From Hyaloperonospora brassicae (taxonomy: Eukaryota; Oomycota; Peronosporomycetes; Peronosporales; Peronosporaceae), in the NCBI GenBank assembly GCA_947650285.1, contig CANTFL010001488.1, positions 1-64,000 of the forward strand: 64,000 nt of DNA. The letters run 5' to 3'. Below the pieces are notes generated by a model, which had not been told where the DNA came from, made no database searches, and saw nothing but the letters and a program-made list of their open reading frames with translations. The position numbers were made by a program, and so were the translations under genes. The stretch's first letter is position 1, and every line of letters starts with the position of its first letter. Below, in pieces: positions 46,000-60,109 of the stretch.

Positions 46000-48900
46000 T
46001 TAATTTGCTTACAGACGCATGTCCGCTGCGTGTCGGCCAGCTACCGCGGGACTCATCGGTGTATTACCGATCGCAACGTGATCTAAATAGATCTCGGACT
46101 ATGTCGCTTCCATAAGTGTACTCATTCAAAGGAAGATTAATGACGACATCATCTATAGAATAAATAGCGCTACTTGCGGACTTTACCGGCGTTCAACTAG
46201 TTATAATTAGTTATAAGTAATTATGTGACGTGCGACTATGTGACTAAATTTTCTCAGTAATTACGGTGCAACATTATCTCCTTACTAGAGATGGATATCC
46301 CCGCGTCAATAGCACGAAATTTCGGGGCAGTGTTGCAATGATTAGCGCCGTACACGCGCTACTTGTGTCAAGATAAAAAATCAATCCACTAAATTTAACC
46401 AATATGCGAATTAGTAGGGAACATTAGAATCGATGTGCAGTGAAATTTGGATGCGAATCGATATCAATATAAACGGTTCTAAACGTTTTGGGTTGCCTTT
46501 ACACTTAGTTTACTCGGTGAAGTTGTACACACAAGGAGACACAGAAGCAGGGAGTCGGTCGCGGTTGGCGCAATAGATCAAAGTTGTAATGCGAAATTGC
46601 GCGACGTGAATCTTTCATATCTCTTTTATATATCTACTGAGATCAAAATGTCGACTTCCAACACATCTTTCGTCATTGCAGTGTGGCTTTCCACTTGTTA
46701 GGGCATCGATGCTGAGTCGTTTCATGAAGGGTCGGAGGAGACGCCTTTATATAAATATTACAGACCCTCATTAGGTAAGGAACTCACGATTCATTATAGA
46801 TTACAACATATGTTCTAAATATGTATGCGCCCGTAATTGCATAAAAGGAAGGTCCTAGCCCTAATACTTATGGTAATATCTTCGACTGTCGTAAGATCCA
46901 GACATGAGTCGAAATTTTTTTACTTGATACAAGTGAGCATTGCAAGTCATTCACAGTTTACATTCGTTGTCTATTCGACATAGGCTGATATTGGCCATGT
47001 TTTTCCTAACGTAATTCAAGCAAATGACACTCCTAACCATCAATGGCCAGGATATAAATAAAGATACTTGATTGACACCATATAACCTTATAGCGTGGAA
47101 CAGTTGAAGCTATATAGAAAGTACAGTTTCGTTTTCCCATCATACTTAAGCGCCTTGATATACTGAAGCTTTTCAAAAGTATTGGTTTGCGCAAGACACA
47201 TATTTTTATGCTCCATAAGCGTTTTCGAGTGCAAAGGAATGATTTAGTGCCTTAACTTGTCTATGTACAACGTTGTACCAAGATCTGGATGATATAACTT
47301 CTTTGAGTATCTGCGCGTCCTTGAACGACGTCAATCATGTGATCATTAATCGTTTATAGAGCAGGGCATACGATTCTGATGTCCATATTCGAACAAACCT
47401 TGCAGGAGGCATGTCACTTGTAAATCTGTAAAGAATTCTGTTATTCGTGTAAATTTGCTTTGCCGTACTACACTACAGGCTAGATCCATATTATTCTGCC
47501 TTTACTAAATTACCATGATATTTGTGTCAATGTACACAAACACATATGGTACATCTGTGCGTAACAGGTCGACTGGACGTGTTCGTGACCTGCAAGAAGT
47601 CTTGAGAAAAGATCCCAAACATAAGTAGTGTTTGAACCTGAAAATTTCATTCGTTTTGAAAGAGAAACTTTATATCATCTTATATGCTATCGATATTGGA
47701 TGTTCACGAGGGGCCATTTACGCCGACTTTATCTTCCATCGGATCATAATCGCAATTGGATTCTCTCTCAATTATTGAATGCAATAACTGAAAGTAACTC
47801 AAATTTACAAACAAAATAAATGACTGTGGATGCGCACAGTTGCATCTTGCCATATATTAATGCATCCTATCATTTCTTAGAGATTTATGATCTCGTGTGG
47901 CATTTCAACTTATAAGTTACAGGATGGTGTGTGGTTCATTCGTCTAGGACTGCAGATACTTTGGATCACCATCGCAACAATTGTTTGCCAAATCGGCTCT
48001 TTATCACATTCTGCTGCGCTTTATTACATCAGCAACATACCCAAAGTATTTGTCAGTTCTAGACGAATAATCTTCACAATATCCCCCAGCTCATAAGTTA
48101 AATTTCCACACAACATTATATATCTAAGAATTGAATCGGATGTGTTAACATATGGATGATGCAACAGTGCGTATCCACAGCCATTTATATTGCTTTTGAA
48201 TATTAGTGGCTCTCAGTTACTGTTTTTACCAGCATGAGTATATATGTTGTAAGGTATTATATTTAAATGCGCTGATACCATAATAGCAGCAAGTGGTTTT
48301 ATGCTTCTAGAATGACACTTGGCGACTGTGGACTGCCCTATAGTGACGTGACTTTTTTTTAAATGTGAAGGACAGAAAATACTGGGTGATGCATGAATTG
48401 ATAGATAGTTACTATTCTTTCAATCCATCCTAGCGTATTTAAACAAGTTATTGATGCATTCTTATTTTTTGTAAGCTGTATGCGATAGTGAATATTTAGT
48501 AATATCTGCTTTCGAAAGAAAGTATTGTATGGACAGAAGGGTCGACCGATCAAATGTCTCTATCGCCTGCCCGGTCACAATCGGTTTTTACCGGGCGATT
48601 CGATCGCGTGCAAAACGCCAGATTATTCATATACTTCATTATTCATCTGCAGGTACTGTTGCCGTAAAGGCGTCTAAAGAGCAGACGGGCCGTCGGGTTC
48701 CATAAAAACCAGTGAGTGGTACGCGGGCGAGAGTGTCATCAAAATACATTCTATACTTATAAAATAATTTCTGAGATTTTTTATGTACCGTTTACGAACA
48801 AATGGAGCCTAACAAGACAATTTACATGTAATGAAATGAAATTATATGTTCAAAAGCTGCGCAAGATATAGCAGTCTAAATTTTTTCCTAATGAGCTAAG

Positions 48901-51225
48901 CAAAGAATGTATTGATCAAAAAAGTTGCTAGGTGAATCTCTAGCGAGCGGCAAAACCTAAATTATCATTATCACTCACAGTTTTAATCACGGAACAGCTA
49001 ATTTACGCTTGAGCGCTATGATGCGGTGATAGATGCAAGAACCTTATCCTCTTTAGTCTTAATGCTACGTACCGCATTCGATCTGTAATATGTCACGATA
49101 CAGCACAGCTAGACAATTCCCGTTAATGGAAAATAGAACGGCTGCCGATTGACCTATAGCGGAAGCACACTGTATAATCTTTTGACAGAATACAGTTTTA
49201 GAAAAGACGGGGGAAAAGTTCCTTTTCTTGATGGGGAAATTACCTCGCCACACTACGTTTTCTGTATTGTGTTGCAGATTACTGGGGGTATAGATTTAGG
49301 TTGACAAACTCGCCACACCCAGTGGGAGGCGCTTGAAAATTACGAAAACCAGAGGGTTACTAATCAGTGGATCAATTATAATACAATGGAACGCGCAAAG
49401 CGACAACTATCAAAACCTTTTCGACAGATATACGGCTGCAAAAAACATTTTGTATACTCACTGCCGCTATTAGCTCTCGTCGAAGTTGAAACAAGAAATA
49501 CATTTTCCTGGTGAAAGTCGGCGAAACATGCGAGTTGAAGACATTCCATATTTTACATCATCATATACAACACCAGTATGTTGGTGCAAATATCGATGCT
49601 ACGAAGAATGAACATCAACGTTTACAAGACAAACTCATCGATGTAAGGTGAAGAAGTTGTCGTGTCTCTTATAGTTGGCAAAAATTTATATGTAATGATG
49701 CGATCGTGGCATATTTTTCAAAAAATAATGGCAGATTAAAACGCTTGACATGATACATTGTTATGGGGGCAGGTCGCACGATCGCCTAATGGCTGCTACC
49801 GCAACAAGGACACAGCTTTAAATGAAATGAAGGCTTTAATGTACCGACGGCTAATAAAATATCAAGTGAATACACTTCATTATTGATTGCAGAAAAGTTT
49901 CCGACAGGTGAATTTGCTATAATTGCTCTTAGACTCGAAAAAATTTCTCAGCAAATGCATGTCTGAAGCGAAGTGATTACAGCTCCTTACCGGAATTAAA
50001 CAAGCATAACGATCCAATTAGTTTTTAAAAATGATGAGGACTTAGACAATCAGCGAGTTTAGTGAAACAAGAATTTAAGAGTCAACGAGCACAACAACCT
50101 AGAGGTTTGGACTCAGAGAGTCAACTAGCTCACATATCTTATAGGACTAATTTGATAATCGAATAATTCAATAAATGATGTGGGAACGACTGCCCAAAAG
50201 TAAATGTCTAAGGTCTACTAATCCCTTAAGATCAAAGGACGCTTTGACAAGGCACGGACCTTCTATAGAACATTTGCAAGCTGATTTTTATTCAATTCTT
50301 CTTTGCATGATGATAAAATCATGCCGAAGCACGCAAATTGAAGCTTCAACTCTTGTATAGAGATAGTCGGAAACGTTTTATAATGGTATCCTAAACGATT
50401 CACCCCACCCCAGCAAGCCTAATTAGTATGACGCTTATTTATACAAATGATAAAGCACAGGGTGCACGTGCCCATACCGTCGTTTACACCACAGTGTGTC
50501 ACCATTACAAAGTCAGTCGATGGAAGTGCGCCGGATATCATCAAGAATTGTGATGTGGATATGACAAACCTCTGACACATCTTTTATCGACACCATACCT
50601 TCTTATTGCATATCACACCAAGAATCTGGAAGAGCTATCGTTTTCGATTTCTGGTAGACGCGATGAATTTTGACAACGCGTATTGCAACAAACACTGTGT
50701 GGCCGCGAGCATATGTGCGGTCCGTCCTCGAAGCCGAGAAATCGAATGAAATTTTCGTTGATCAATAAAATGGTGTACGAGTTACAGAAGTTCTGTACGT
50801 TTACGTGCGAAGGTGTCTGCTTACAACGAGTAGGAAGTCAACACGAATGTTTGCAAAATCTTGACTATGAGTTGTTGAAATAAAAAGCAACATGTATGCT
50901 ACGTGATAAGGCTAGTCAAAGACCCAGACCTGAGAGCAAAGATGACTTTCTTAAAAAATCACTACAATGTATCTACTTCTGGAAGACAGAATTTAAACAG
51001 GGTGCCTTAATATGTATAGACCAGGGATATGCTCGTGATCGACATCATTCAAAAGTTGTTTGCACGACCTCAAGGATCGATGATTCTAAGCCAGGCCTCC
51101 TAAAATAATTCATTTGCATAAACTACATAAACTAAGTTAATTTATGCACGCCACCGGCGTTGATTTATGCATAGCTAGTTTCGACGAAGTTTGCAGCAGC
51201 AAAACGCACTGCTTCGCTTGGAAAA
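46000..51225. other. AT-rich region without supported genes
   Basis: About 5 kb of mostly AT-rich DNA with short signature-free frames. Slightly GC-richer patches at 48555-48740 and 50430-51110 may be worn mobile-element fragments; the latter has two consecutive plus-strand frames (50683-50883 and 50896-51108) with no recognised domain. Confidence 0.5.
51165..51177 (+). repeat. Candidate left terminal inverted repeat of the hAT-like element
   Basis: TTATGCATAGCTA here is matched in inverted orientation by TTATGCATAAGCTA at 53520-53533, so the two flank the dead transposase. Further TTATGCA/TATGCAT motifs occur at both ends (51140-51150 and 53500-53510). The exact element ends and an 8 bp target duplication could not be fixed by eye. 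Confidence 0.35.
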
Positions 51226-51230
51226 TTTCT

Positions 51231-53372
51231 TCAAGCGAAAGATGAATCAGGTCCGTCCTGTTCGAGTCCGCCTCCCATTTCAGAAATTAAAAAATCTAAT
51301 TCGACCGAAGTCATGTTCGTAAAGACGGACGCCAGTCCACCGCAAAATGTGCGCAGTCGCAGATATTTTCCAGGGACCACGACCCAGGCGTCGTCAAAGG
51401 TTGTCTTGACGTCGTGCTCGTCGATGGCACAGCGCAGGATGGGACCGTTCTTGTATGCGGCGACCAGTTGGCGATGATCCTCCTCGTCCTGGTAGATGTC
51501 CTTAGCAGACCAGAAGCGTAGAATACGCTCACGGTGCGGGTCCAGCACATCGCGAATGAAGTGGGCCGGCCGAAATCCGATAATGTACCAGGAAGAACTG
51601 GTGGCGACACGAGCTCCCGCGGCAAGTTGTTGTCGTCGTGCTCTGCCCTCACGGCTTGCAGGTCGATCACCAGCGTCTCCGCATAGGCCACGATCTGCTT
51701 CAGGACGACAGCCTTCTCGGAATCATCTAAGCGCAGCAAGCAATCGCAGGCCATTGATCCCTCGTCCACGATCAGGGTGACGAGGTGGTCGGCCCGAACA
51801 CGAATTGTCTTGAACCGCACAAATTTGTCGTCCTCCTCCGCGTCGGCATCGTCCTGATCGATGAGTTTGAGTTCGAACATGGATTTGATCGTGCCGACAA
51901 GCACCATGCTGTGGGCCTCATGATGCGCCAGCAGCAGAGATCGGTTCTGCAGCAGGTCAGATGTGATGTTGATCGCGTTAATGGACGGCGCGATAGCGTA
52001 GGTCACGGTCCACCACGAGTCAGTCGGCAGCATCCCGGCGTGATTCTCCTCGGTGAATGTCATCAGCCTACGCCGGTGCTCCTACAAAAATTCAAGCACT
52101 TATTCGAGATGCACCCAGCGGTTCGTCTTTTTGGGGCACTTGACGTCCATTTCTATGATTAAATTTTTCTGAGCGCGCAGGTAGACGGTGTAGGAATAGG
52201 CAAACTTTATCCACGCCCCGCCGTCGATTCTGTCGGCACTCTGCTTGGCAAGGATGTCGATCTGGTGGGGAGCGCACCAGAAGCGCAGGACATTGTACTC
52301 GGGGGCTGACACCAGCCTCGTGACGAGGCCGCGGTGGCGCCCGGTCATCGTATTCGCCGTCGCTCGACACGCCGATCAACTTGGCCCGCCAATTCGGAAA
52401 TAGCGCGTCCATGAGCTTGGCAATCACGCTGAACATGCTCTCGGCGGTGTGGCGGTCGAACAGGGGGAGCGCGACCAGATGCAGGTTGAGGAGTCGGTCG
52501 TGTCAGTACAAGCGCAGGCGTAGGTCGAAGAAAATTGTCCGCGGTGTGTGATGACGTCACCGGCCAAAGAGAACGCCCAGACCTGGTCGTCGTTGCTGAG
52601 CATGTCGGCAATACGTTGCAGCGCGACTGCGACTTGCACCCGGACGAACTTGCCGACTATAAGGTCGTTGATGCCGGCCAGCTTTGGCAGTTGGGCCCGG
52701 TTTTTGGCGTGTCCGATTGCGAGAGCCGTCTGCTTAAATGAAACCCCTGCACCGACATGATCACTCACTAAATGGTATCGCATCGGATTCTTTATCGTCA
52801 CCGTGTACGACGCCGCCCCCTCCGCTGCTATTTCTGCCGGCTTAAACAACAACATGGCGTGTTTCTTCTGCTTGGCTAGCTTGGCGATTCTGTGGAACGC
52901 TGCTGACGCCACGACCTCTTTCGCTTCGTCGCGCTGTGCGCCTCGATCGCCTCGGTGCTGAAGAGCAGCTCTCCGATGATCTTCTGAACGATGGGCGCCT
53001 TGATCACGTTCTCGATCGTGTCACTGGTCAGGTCCATGTGGATGTGCAGTGTGTTGGCGCGTTGGACCTTGTCTTCGAAGTGCGACATCTTCGCTAACGT
53101 CGAGCACTGCTGGTACGCCTCCCATAAATCCTTGTGCTGCCCATTGAGGTGACTTCGGTAGTTTAAGAGCGCGAACGGCTTCGTAAAATACTTGGTGTCG
53201 TCGCGCTTTTGCGCTTCCGGGTTCCTCCCTCATTTACCGTCACCTGGTCACGGCCCTCAAAAGCGCAGAAGCTGCACCGCACCGTCGGGTTGCCGTATTT
53301 ATCCCAAGAGACAATCTCGAGACCGAACTCCAGGCAGTGCTTGGATTGGAATGGAGTGGTGCGCGGCAGCAT
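51231..53372 (-). pseudogene. Broken BED-finger hAT-like transposase
   Basis: The parts of a transposase are read in several frames. From the N-terminus: a BED-type zinc finger (CSFC near 53270, then HLNGQH near 53145), an alpha-helical region (53090-52930), a long central segment (52912-52560), the segment containing MFSVIAKLMDALFPNW and VSSDGE (52440-52350), TGRHRGLVTRL and WCAPHQID (52350-52240; the hAT-like C-x2-H motif), and a C-terminal part (52063-51231). Lesions: frameshifts at about 53215, 52920, 52530, 52350 and 51590, and stop codons at 52100-52102 and 52082-52084. The gene is therefore dead. The domain order is that of a family common in oomycete genomes; the hAT assignment is from these motifs, not from an alignment. 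Confidence 0.8.
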
Positions 53373-53519
53373 CGGAATGGGCTCGGGTGACGGGTAAAGT
53401 CAGCTAAATGAGAAGAACGTGGGTGGTCGGCGGACTCGGCGGGGAGCGGCGCACCACCAAAAAATCTCGTAGTTTATTCACGTCGCGGTCCTTAACTTAT
53501 GCATATGCATACCTATTTT

Positions 53520-53533
53520 TAGCTTATGCATAA
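53520..53533 (-). repeat. Candidate right terminal inverted repeat of the hAT-like element
   Basis: On the minus strand this reads TTATGCATAAGCTA, the inverted partner of 51165-51177 with one inserted base. It lies about 150 bp beyond the transposase start. Confidence 0.35.
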
Positions 53534-53539
53534 TTTTAT

Positions 53540-55800
53540 GAGACCTGCTCTAAGCCAACTATATATTGTATTTTTAGGTACATATATATTAATTTTTGGT
53601 AAGCCTCATTGAACACCGCACCGTCTACGGCCGCAATATTTTGAACAATACAAAATGATTCGGTCCGTGATCGAAAAAATGTATAGATTTTTTAAGCAAC
53701 AATGTAGTCGCTCAATGCTTTTGCTATGGAAGGAGATAAGATATTAGTACTGTAGCTGGTCGCGCAATAAGTCAGCTGGTGCTAGGAGGTTGGAATGCAC
53801 TGTATAGCGGGACAAGGTTTTCGTGGTGCCACAATGTGAGACCTGTAAAAGTGATGTAGGCAAAGCATGAAGCGCGTTTGCGACGTGTGTGCCTCACCGA
53901 TGAAAGAGGCTAAGGATAGACTGACAACGCTCAGTTTAAACAATTGACATGGCTGCTGTGTACGTCAAATATTCGCGCTCAAATAGATTGTAACGTGAGC
54001 CCCATCGCGCGGTGATGGCGATTGACTGGGATACTGACTTAAAGGAAAGATATCGCAAAATTAAGGAGGTCCGGATTCGTGGCAGTGTGTACATGATAAC
54101 TTTGGAAGGCCAAATGCAGCCACCTGTGATACCGTTCGCAGATGGTCATAATCGAAGACTGGCAATAAATCTTCAAGACGACGTAGTGTGTTCGGGTGAG
54201 TCGAAGCCATACCTAAGTCACTTTTACATCTGAGATAGATATTCAAAGCAAATATGAACTTTAATGGTAATTAAATACTTCAATAACATCGATTCTGCTC
54301 GTATCAACAGTCAAATACTTGGTAACTAAAATGAGCTGGCGTTCTTCGTCGTAATGGAAACCAAACATGATCAATATGACCGTTTATGAAGACTTTTGCA
54401 TATCTCAATCATGCATGGTGCATTAACAACCAAAGGAGGACGTTACAAGGGCCAAGATAGGGATATATACCTGGGTATATACTTTAATTATTGTTAATTT
54501 AGGGAAGCGAGCATAGCTACATTGGAACACGGACAAATGGAAAGCTGTTGATACTACACAAACCGTCAAATTTTAAACTTCAAGCGGTCAGCACGCATGT
54601 GGAATAAGATAATATACGCAACATTGCGCCATCTTGTTGAAGTCTCGGTGCGTGTAAATCGTGGTGATATGACTGTACAAAATTAAAGAAGCATGATAGA
54701 AGACTCCGAAATTAAACACGCACTAGACGCATTTCACCCCGCCCCCCCCGCCGGGGGGCCTCGTCATTGGAACAATTAAATGAGAAGTAATGCATACTCT
54801 AAAATGCCTCAACAATTACCTAAAAACCTTCTAAAAATTAGTGTAATTACAAATATATCACACCACAACTGCATAGACTGATACCTGGTGCTTCGAATAG
54901 GAATGAAGTGCTCGCAACGACTTCATTATTTCCCATATTTAAATTACATGGCAGCATTACGATCATCGAGGCTGCCGGTTTGATGACAAGTATCTGCTGT
55001 GCCGAAGGTATGGAGGCTAGAAAAACACGTTATGTCCATTAATGAAATCGATAGGGGAAATGTACTCATCAAGGCGCTTGATAAAATTACGATATCGAAG
55101 ACACCACCTTTGTACTGTAAAAGTTATGTAGGAAAAGATGGCTATACAGTGCAAATGATTTGCATTTGATTCTCTACGACGAAAGCGATGTCCTGAAGAA
55201 ATATTTAACTTTCTCGCAAGCGCAGCTAAGTAAGCAGATTGATCCAAGGATGTGCACCTTCAATTCGCTACTATGTACTCTTCCGTGATTCGTTTGATTT
55301 ATCCGGCTTGAATGTGGGTTAAGGTAGGCATGTAAATGTAAAAAATCAACGTTTTTAGTCAGCAATCATATTTCTGGTAGAGGATTGTAGGATATTTGGA
55401 GTGAGACAGTAATATCATCTGTACATGAACAAAAAGTATAAATATATTAGGATTTTGATGGTGAGTTAGATTAACTTCGACTTTGCAGCTGGAAAGATAG
55501 ACAGGAAGTCTCCTATAGACTTCGTGATAACGCTGGACAAGGGAAGTCATTTATTAGGCGCGCTATAATTATTTTGCGTGAACTTATGTTACATGGGAGC
55601 GAGCTCATAGCGGGTCACATTTAACACGTGATCTGCTGCGACCACTCTATTTGATGTAAACAATTGAGCAGAAATCCGGCAAATAATCAACGTAACTTAT
55701 AGAAAATGAAGCCTTCATGCGACGACTCAATAGTGATACATATTTAATTTCAAGAAAGTTCACTTAGGCAATAATTTCATCTATCTTAACCGATATCAAA
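53540..55800. other. AT-rich stretch without supported genes; includes a C/G homopolymer hairpin
   Basis: Only short frames are present. At 54737-54760 a run of C is followed by a run of G (CCCCGCCCCCCCCGCCGGGG GG pattern), able to form a six-pair GC hairpin with a tiny loop; it stands out in AT-rich DNA. No other signal was recognised. Confidence 0.5.
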
Positions 55801-55829
55801 ACCTATCCGAATAAGATTACATCGAATGA

Positions 55830-58800
55830 GGAATAGAATGGAAGACCTTTTACTATTTGCGGATTACATTTAGCTCCGATCGCCCAAATTGTGTTCGCAC
55901 AACTCCGCGCTGGCAAAATCGAAAGCAACTTTGTAGAAATCGTCAATATATTCCGCCTGGAGAGACGAGACTTCACCTTCGAGCTGACAAATAGCAGCTT
56001 AATTGTCAAAATGCATCAGCATAAGCACTTTTAGCTCCACGCCAATTCGGCATTGCATTTCGCTCACGCCAAGCAGATTTCGGGCAGCCTTAGATGCTGC
56101 CACAAGTTTTGCTTCAATCGTCGAAATGAAATATGCCACCTTGTTTCTTGCTAACCCAACTTACCACCATACCGTTGAGCAGCACAAACCCTCCAAATTG
56201 AATTCTTCCTGTCACTTTTGTCCGCGGCTAAAACGACGTTGTTGTACCTTTCAAACATAATCGCCACTTTTTATTTTTGACGGTCTGATGATTATTTTCA
56301 TGAGATTTATACCCTTTTGGTAGCGTTTCACTCGCTCAGCAAGCTTCCTATGATGTAGCCACTATTACTGGGTCTATCTTTCCGCCCTATATACTGCAAA
56401 CACAATGTCTGGTGGCGTGCATAGTATCCCACAATAGCGACCTAATTCCAGACTGATATTATTCGACTTTCGGTATATGTATGTGGCTTTGACCTCGAGT
56501 AGCACTCTTTCACATGAATGCACCTCGTAGCAGTCAGAACCAAACAGCTTAATGTCGAGTTGGGATCCGAAAGTTTGTGCCCACGTAGTAAATCACTAAT
56601 TGAATTCTCCTGATCAAGCATACAGCAGCCTTTGTCGAGAAGTAGTACCTTCATTCAGAGAAACTTGCTCACTTCGCCGAGGTCTCTTTATCCACAAACT
56701 TGCAAGGCTTGCAAAATTTTGTCTACCACAGCCGCTCAGTTTCAGTGATAAGTAGGTCATACACGTGGACATCGACAAAAACAATGTCCTTTGCGTCACG
56801 CATCCAGTATATGCACATGTCTGCCACGCACTGTGCTATCCACGCGTCCCACAGTCCTGCGTGCAGAAGTTGACGAAATATGCGGTCGGCTTGTTTGAGA
56901 CCGTACAAACGCTTGCAACCTTTAAACGATAGCTCCTTCTTTTTCGACACACATAAATTCTGTACGTCGCTACGTCAATGTCCACCCCTTGTGGCATTTG
57001 TTAATATTCTTGAAGCGAAGTTATTTGTCGGCCTTCACATAGGCATAACGTATATACGTGCGCTTAGCGGACAATCCCCATGTAGCTGACACATCAAATA
57101 GCAAATAATAATTGACATTTCCATTACTTTTGCAAATCTAATCCGGTTGTTCACACCATGTATTTGCTCATTTATGCACGCAACAAGTCGAGCCTTAAGA
57201 TGCTCAAGACTTCCATGCGCATTTGTCTCCGTCCCGAACAATCACTTTGTGTGCAGTTCAGCACTGCTGAAAGGTCGTATGACTGAATGCCACACTTTGT
57301 TGCCTCCATTTACTACTTTCTTTTTACGTATGGCTTAATTACGACCTGCACTCTTGTGGCTGCGCATCACTTGATTATAATTCTTGAGATTGCGCTCGTA
57401 TAAGTGATCCACGATGCTCTCTTCGCGTCAGGGCCTCTCCTGAGCACCGAAACACTGCGCGTATTGTGTTGCACCTCGATTCCTGTGTGCAGCACGCGTC
57501 CATATCTTTGACGTGTTCTTTCCCTTTACAATCTTTGGAGTCAAAGCTGAAATGGTTTACTTGTGCGTGTCGACACTGTAACATCAAGTGCCCCCTGCAA
57601 CTTTATTTTTGCGCATCTCTATGAGTTTCTATGACCTTCGCGTACGGTGTGGCCACAACCTTGTTTTTCTCTTTAAACAAACACGCTGTAGCCCATGAAA
57701 TCATCCTTTCGTACAATAATAACTCCTGCTGGATATTTCACCGCAATCGGTTTTTTGCGTGGATCTCGTCAAATAAGCACACGGATCCTAAAGTCACAAG
57801 ATCGTGCACGTTAGGCCGCACTTTTCTTCAGCATCCACATGTATGACGCACGCTTTGCATGTGTTTTTATTGGACTATGAAAAAAAAGTTTGAAGAACAC
57901 TAAACCTCATCTCCCCTGGATAATTAAGGCATTTGACTTGCATATATTGTAGAGCGAATCATTTTGATACCGTCCGTTTCATTCAATCGTCGTTTCCATT
58001 TTACGCTTAAATCCGCGTCTCCCCAACTTGTATCAAAACTTATGTGGACTTGCAAAAAGGTCGGCGCTATCATACTCGTCTCCGCCGTCCATCCGTAGCA
58101 CTTGAACACAGCAGTCGAACCAAAGTTCAAAAAAGGCCGAAAAATACTTAAAGTTTTTAACTGCTAGATTCTATGTCTTAAGGAGGAATATGCGGCAATG
58201 ATTAGAATTTTGATTCAAAAAACTGATAAAATACCAATTACTAAGTTGTTACCTTAGTGTCATCGGGCCCTAAGGCTTCGAGAAACGACATTGCTTATGC
58301 AGTTGAAGCGCGAGTGGGCACCCTTGTCTTTTCGTAAATCAAGCATCTTGGTTGAATTTTTCAGCGCATGAGACGTACGTCGGTCTTGAACGATTCGTAA
58401 GCATGATGCCAGACTCTGTGACCTTGCAATGCGTTCAACTGTGCCATTAGACAAATGAACCAGACGCTGTTTAAAGTGATCCACTCTGCGTTTCCATGAA
58501 CGACTCTTACGTCGTATCATGAGTCAGAGTCGCCATCAGGAGGTCGTTTGTAGTACTCGCTGTGTGTTAATCTATCTGCTTTTACGTATAGATTATTATT
58601 ATCCATTGAGGTATTAAATACGGCTTCACTATTTCTGCGCCTCGCCAGCGCGCGCGTTTCGCCATTGTGGCCGAACCCAAAATCCTTGAGCTTCAGTTTA
58701 CCATAACAAATTATGATGCGCATAAGGTGTGGTGCGAGCTAGACCTCAATCAGCGTCACTTTCAACTGCTGTTCTTCTGTTACCGCATTATGTAACCCTT

Positions 58801-60100
58801 AAACGACGCTTAGAAGCTTGACCGAATCGCCATCAGTCAGATAATACTCATTTTCGCATATTTTTGCGTACTGTCATAGAGACGGGACGTTGACCAGGTC
58901 GTGTCCGGATCCACTGTACAGAATCCAGTTCTCGCCGTCACGACCGAAATTATCGCCAATTTACCAGCGTATAAGACCTCTTGTCACGACTCGAGTTCTT
59001 TTTGCTATTGCATTCGCCGCTTGCTATCACAACCTTTTTACCGTCCTTTACCGGACGGCCTCCGCTTATTTTGCCGGGATTCTTGTTACGACAAGAAGCC
59101 TTGATATGCCCTGCATAGCCACACCTATAGTAGGTACGCATCTCTTTGCGTAACGCAAAATTATCATCCACATGAGCGACGATTTCTTTTCCATTATCAC
59201 GCCCCAACCGATATTCCATCCCAATTGCATGAGCAAAGTGCGCGAGCTCTTCGTTACGTACGAGGTGATCTACCCTTCTCGTGCGAAACTTTGCAATTAT
59301 TGTCGTCGACGGATTGAGTGCTGCGTTTTTAAGGATGCTATCTGGAAGATACTGTTCGGACATCCCAGCTTCATCAATCACTGCGAAGAGGTAGATGTGG
59401 TGCTTTGGACACGAAGTCTTGATGTCAGTCTTGTCCGTATATAGCTCCATCGCTTGAGCCGAAGAAATATTGGTGTTGAACGTGTCAAGCATACGCTACA
59501 CCACGTACTGAAAGGTCGGTAGCACAGCCCAATAACATTTAGCTTGCTTGTTGTAGTAGCGAATCGCAGTGCCGGCCAAGTTTTGTCCTAGGACATCAGA
59601 CTTGCTTTAATCCGTCCACAGAAAACCGCACGACTGTTGGGCCATGTCTGCATGTCGCTAGAAGTTTCGCCTCCGTAAAAACCTAGAAACCAGTCCGATA
59701 TACACATCAGTATTACATAACTTGCGTACGGAAAGCTTGCGCTGCATCGCGTCGGCAGCCCGATACTAGGCCGTGATAGGGGATCGCCTCGGAGATTGTG
59801 GGTGTGGCAGCGGCTGGAATTGGGGTGGTGGACCAGACGTGCAAGGCAGTGGCGGTGCGCGCCGCGGCGCGGCGCATCTTGCCAATCCTGTTACTTGAAA
59901 CCTTTAGTTCTCTCCATAGCAAGACGCGGCGTATGGAGGCTTTGCAAGTCCGACCAGTCGATGGCGTCTCGATATAGCTTTCCCGCAAAGTCATCTCCAA
60001 GCATTGATAAAATCACGCAACCTCACCTCGCATGTGCTTGTCTTCAACAATCCTTGCGTCTGAAAGCTTCATATTTTTGATTCGTTTTTCATATCGATCA
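55830..60100 (-). mobile_element. Degenerate Ty1/copia retrotransposon A (gag-pol remnant)
   Basis: The whole copia gag-pol order is readable on the minus strand in broken frames. Gag is at 59650-58950, with a UBN2-like region and a zinc knuckle whose first Cys is Tyr (YRCGYAGHIKASC). Protease and linker are at about 58940-58520. The GAG-pre-integrase segment is at 58520-58260 (starts HFKQRLVHLSN; its Cys pair is lost). Integrase traces are at 58250-57850. Reverse transcriptase begins about 57240 (KARLVACINEQIHGVNNR), continues with LYGLKQAD near 56900 and reaches the degraded catalytic box (VYDLLITE) near 56770. RNase H is at about 56230-55850. Frameshifts and stops are numerous, so it is inactive. 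I could not delimit the LTRs. Confidence 0.85.
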
Positions 60101-60109
60101 GCATCGTGC

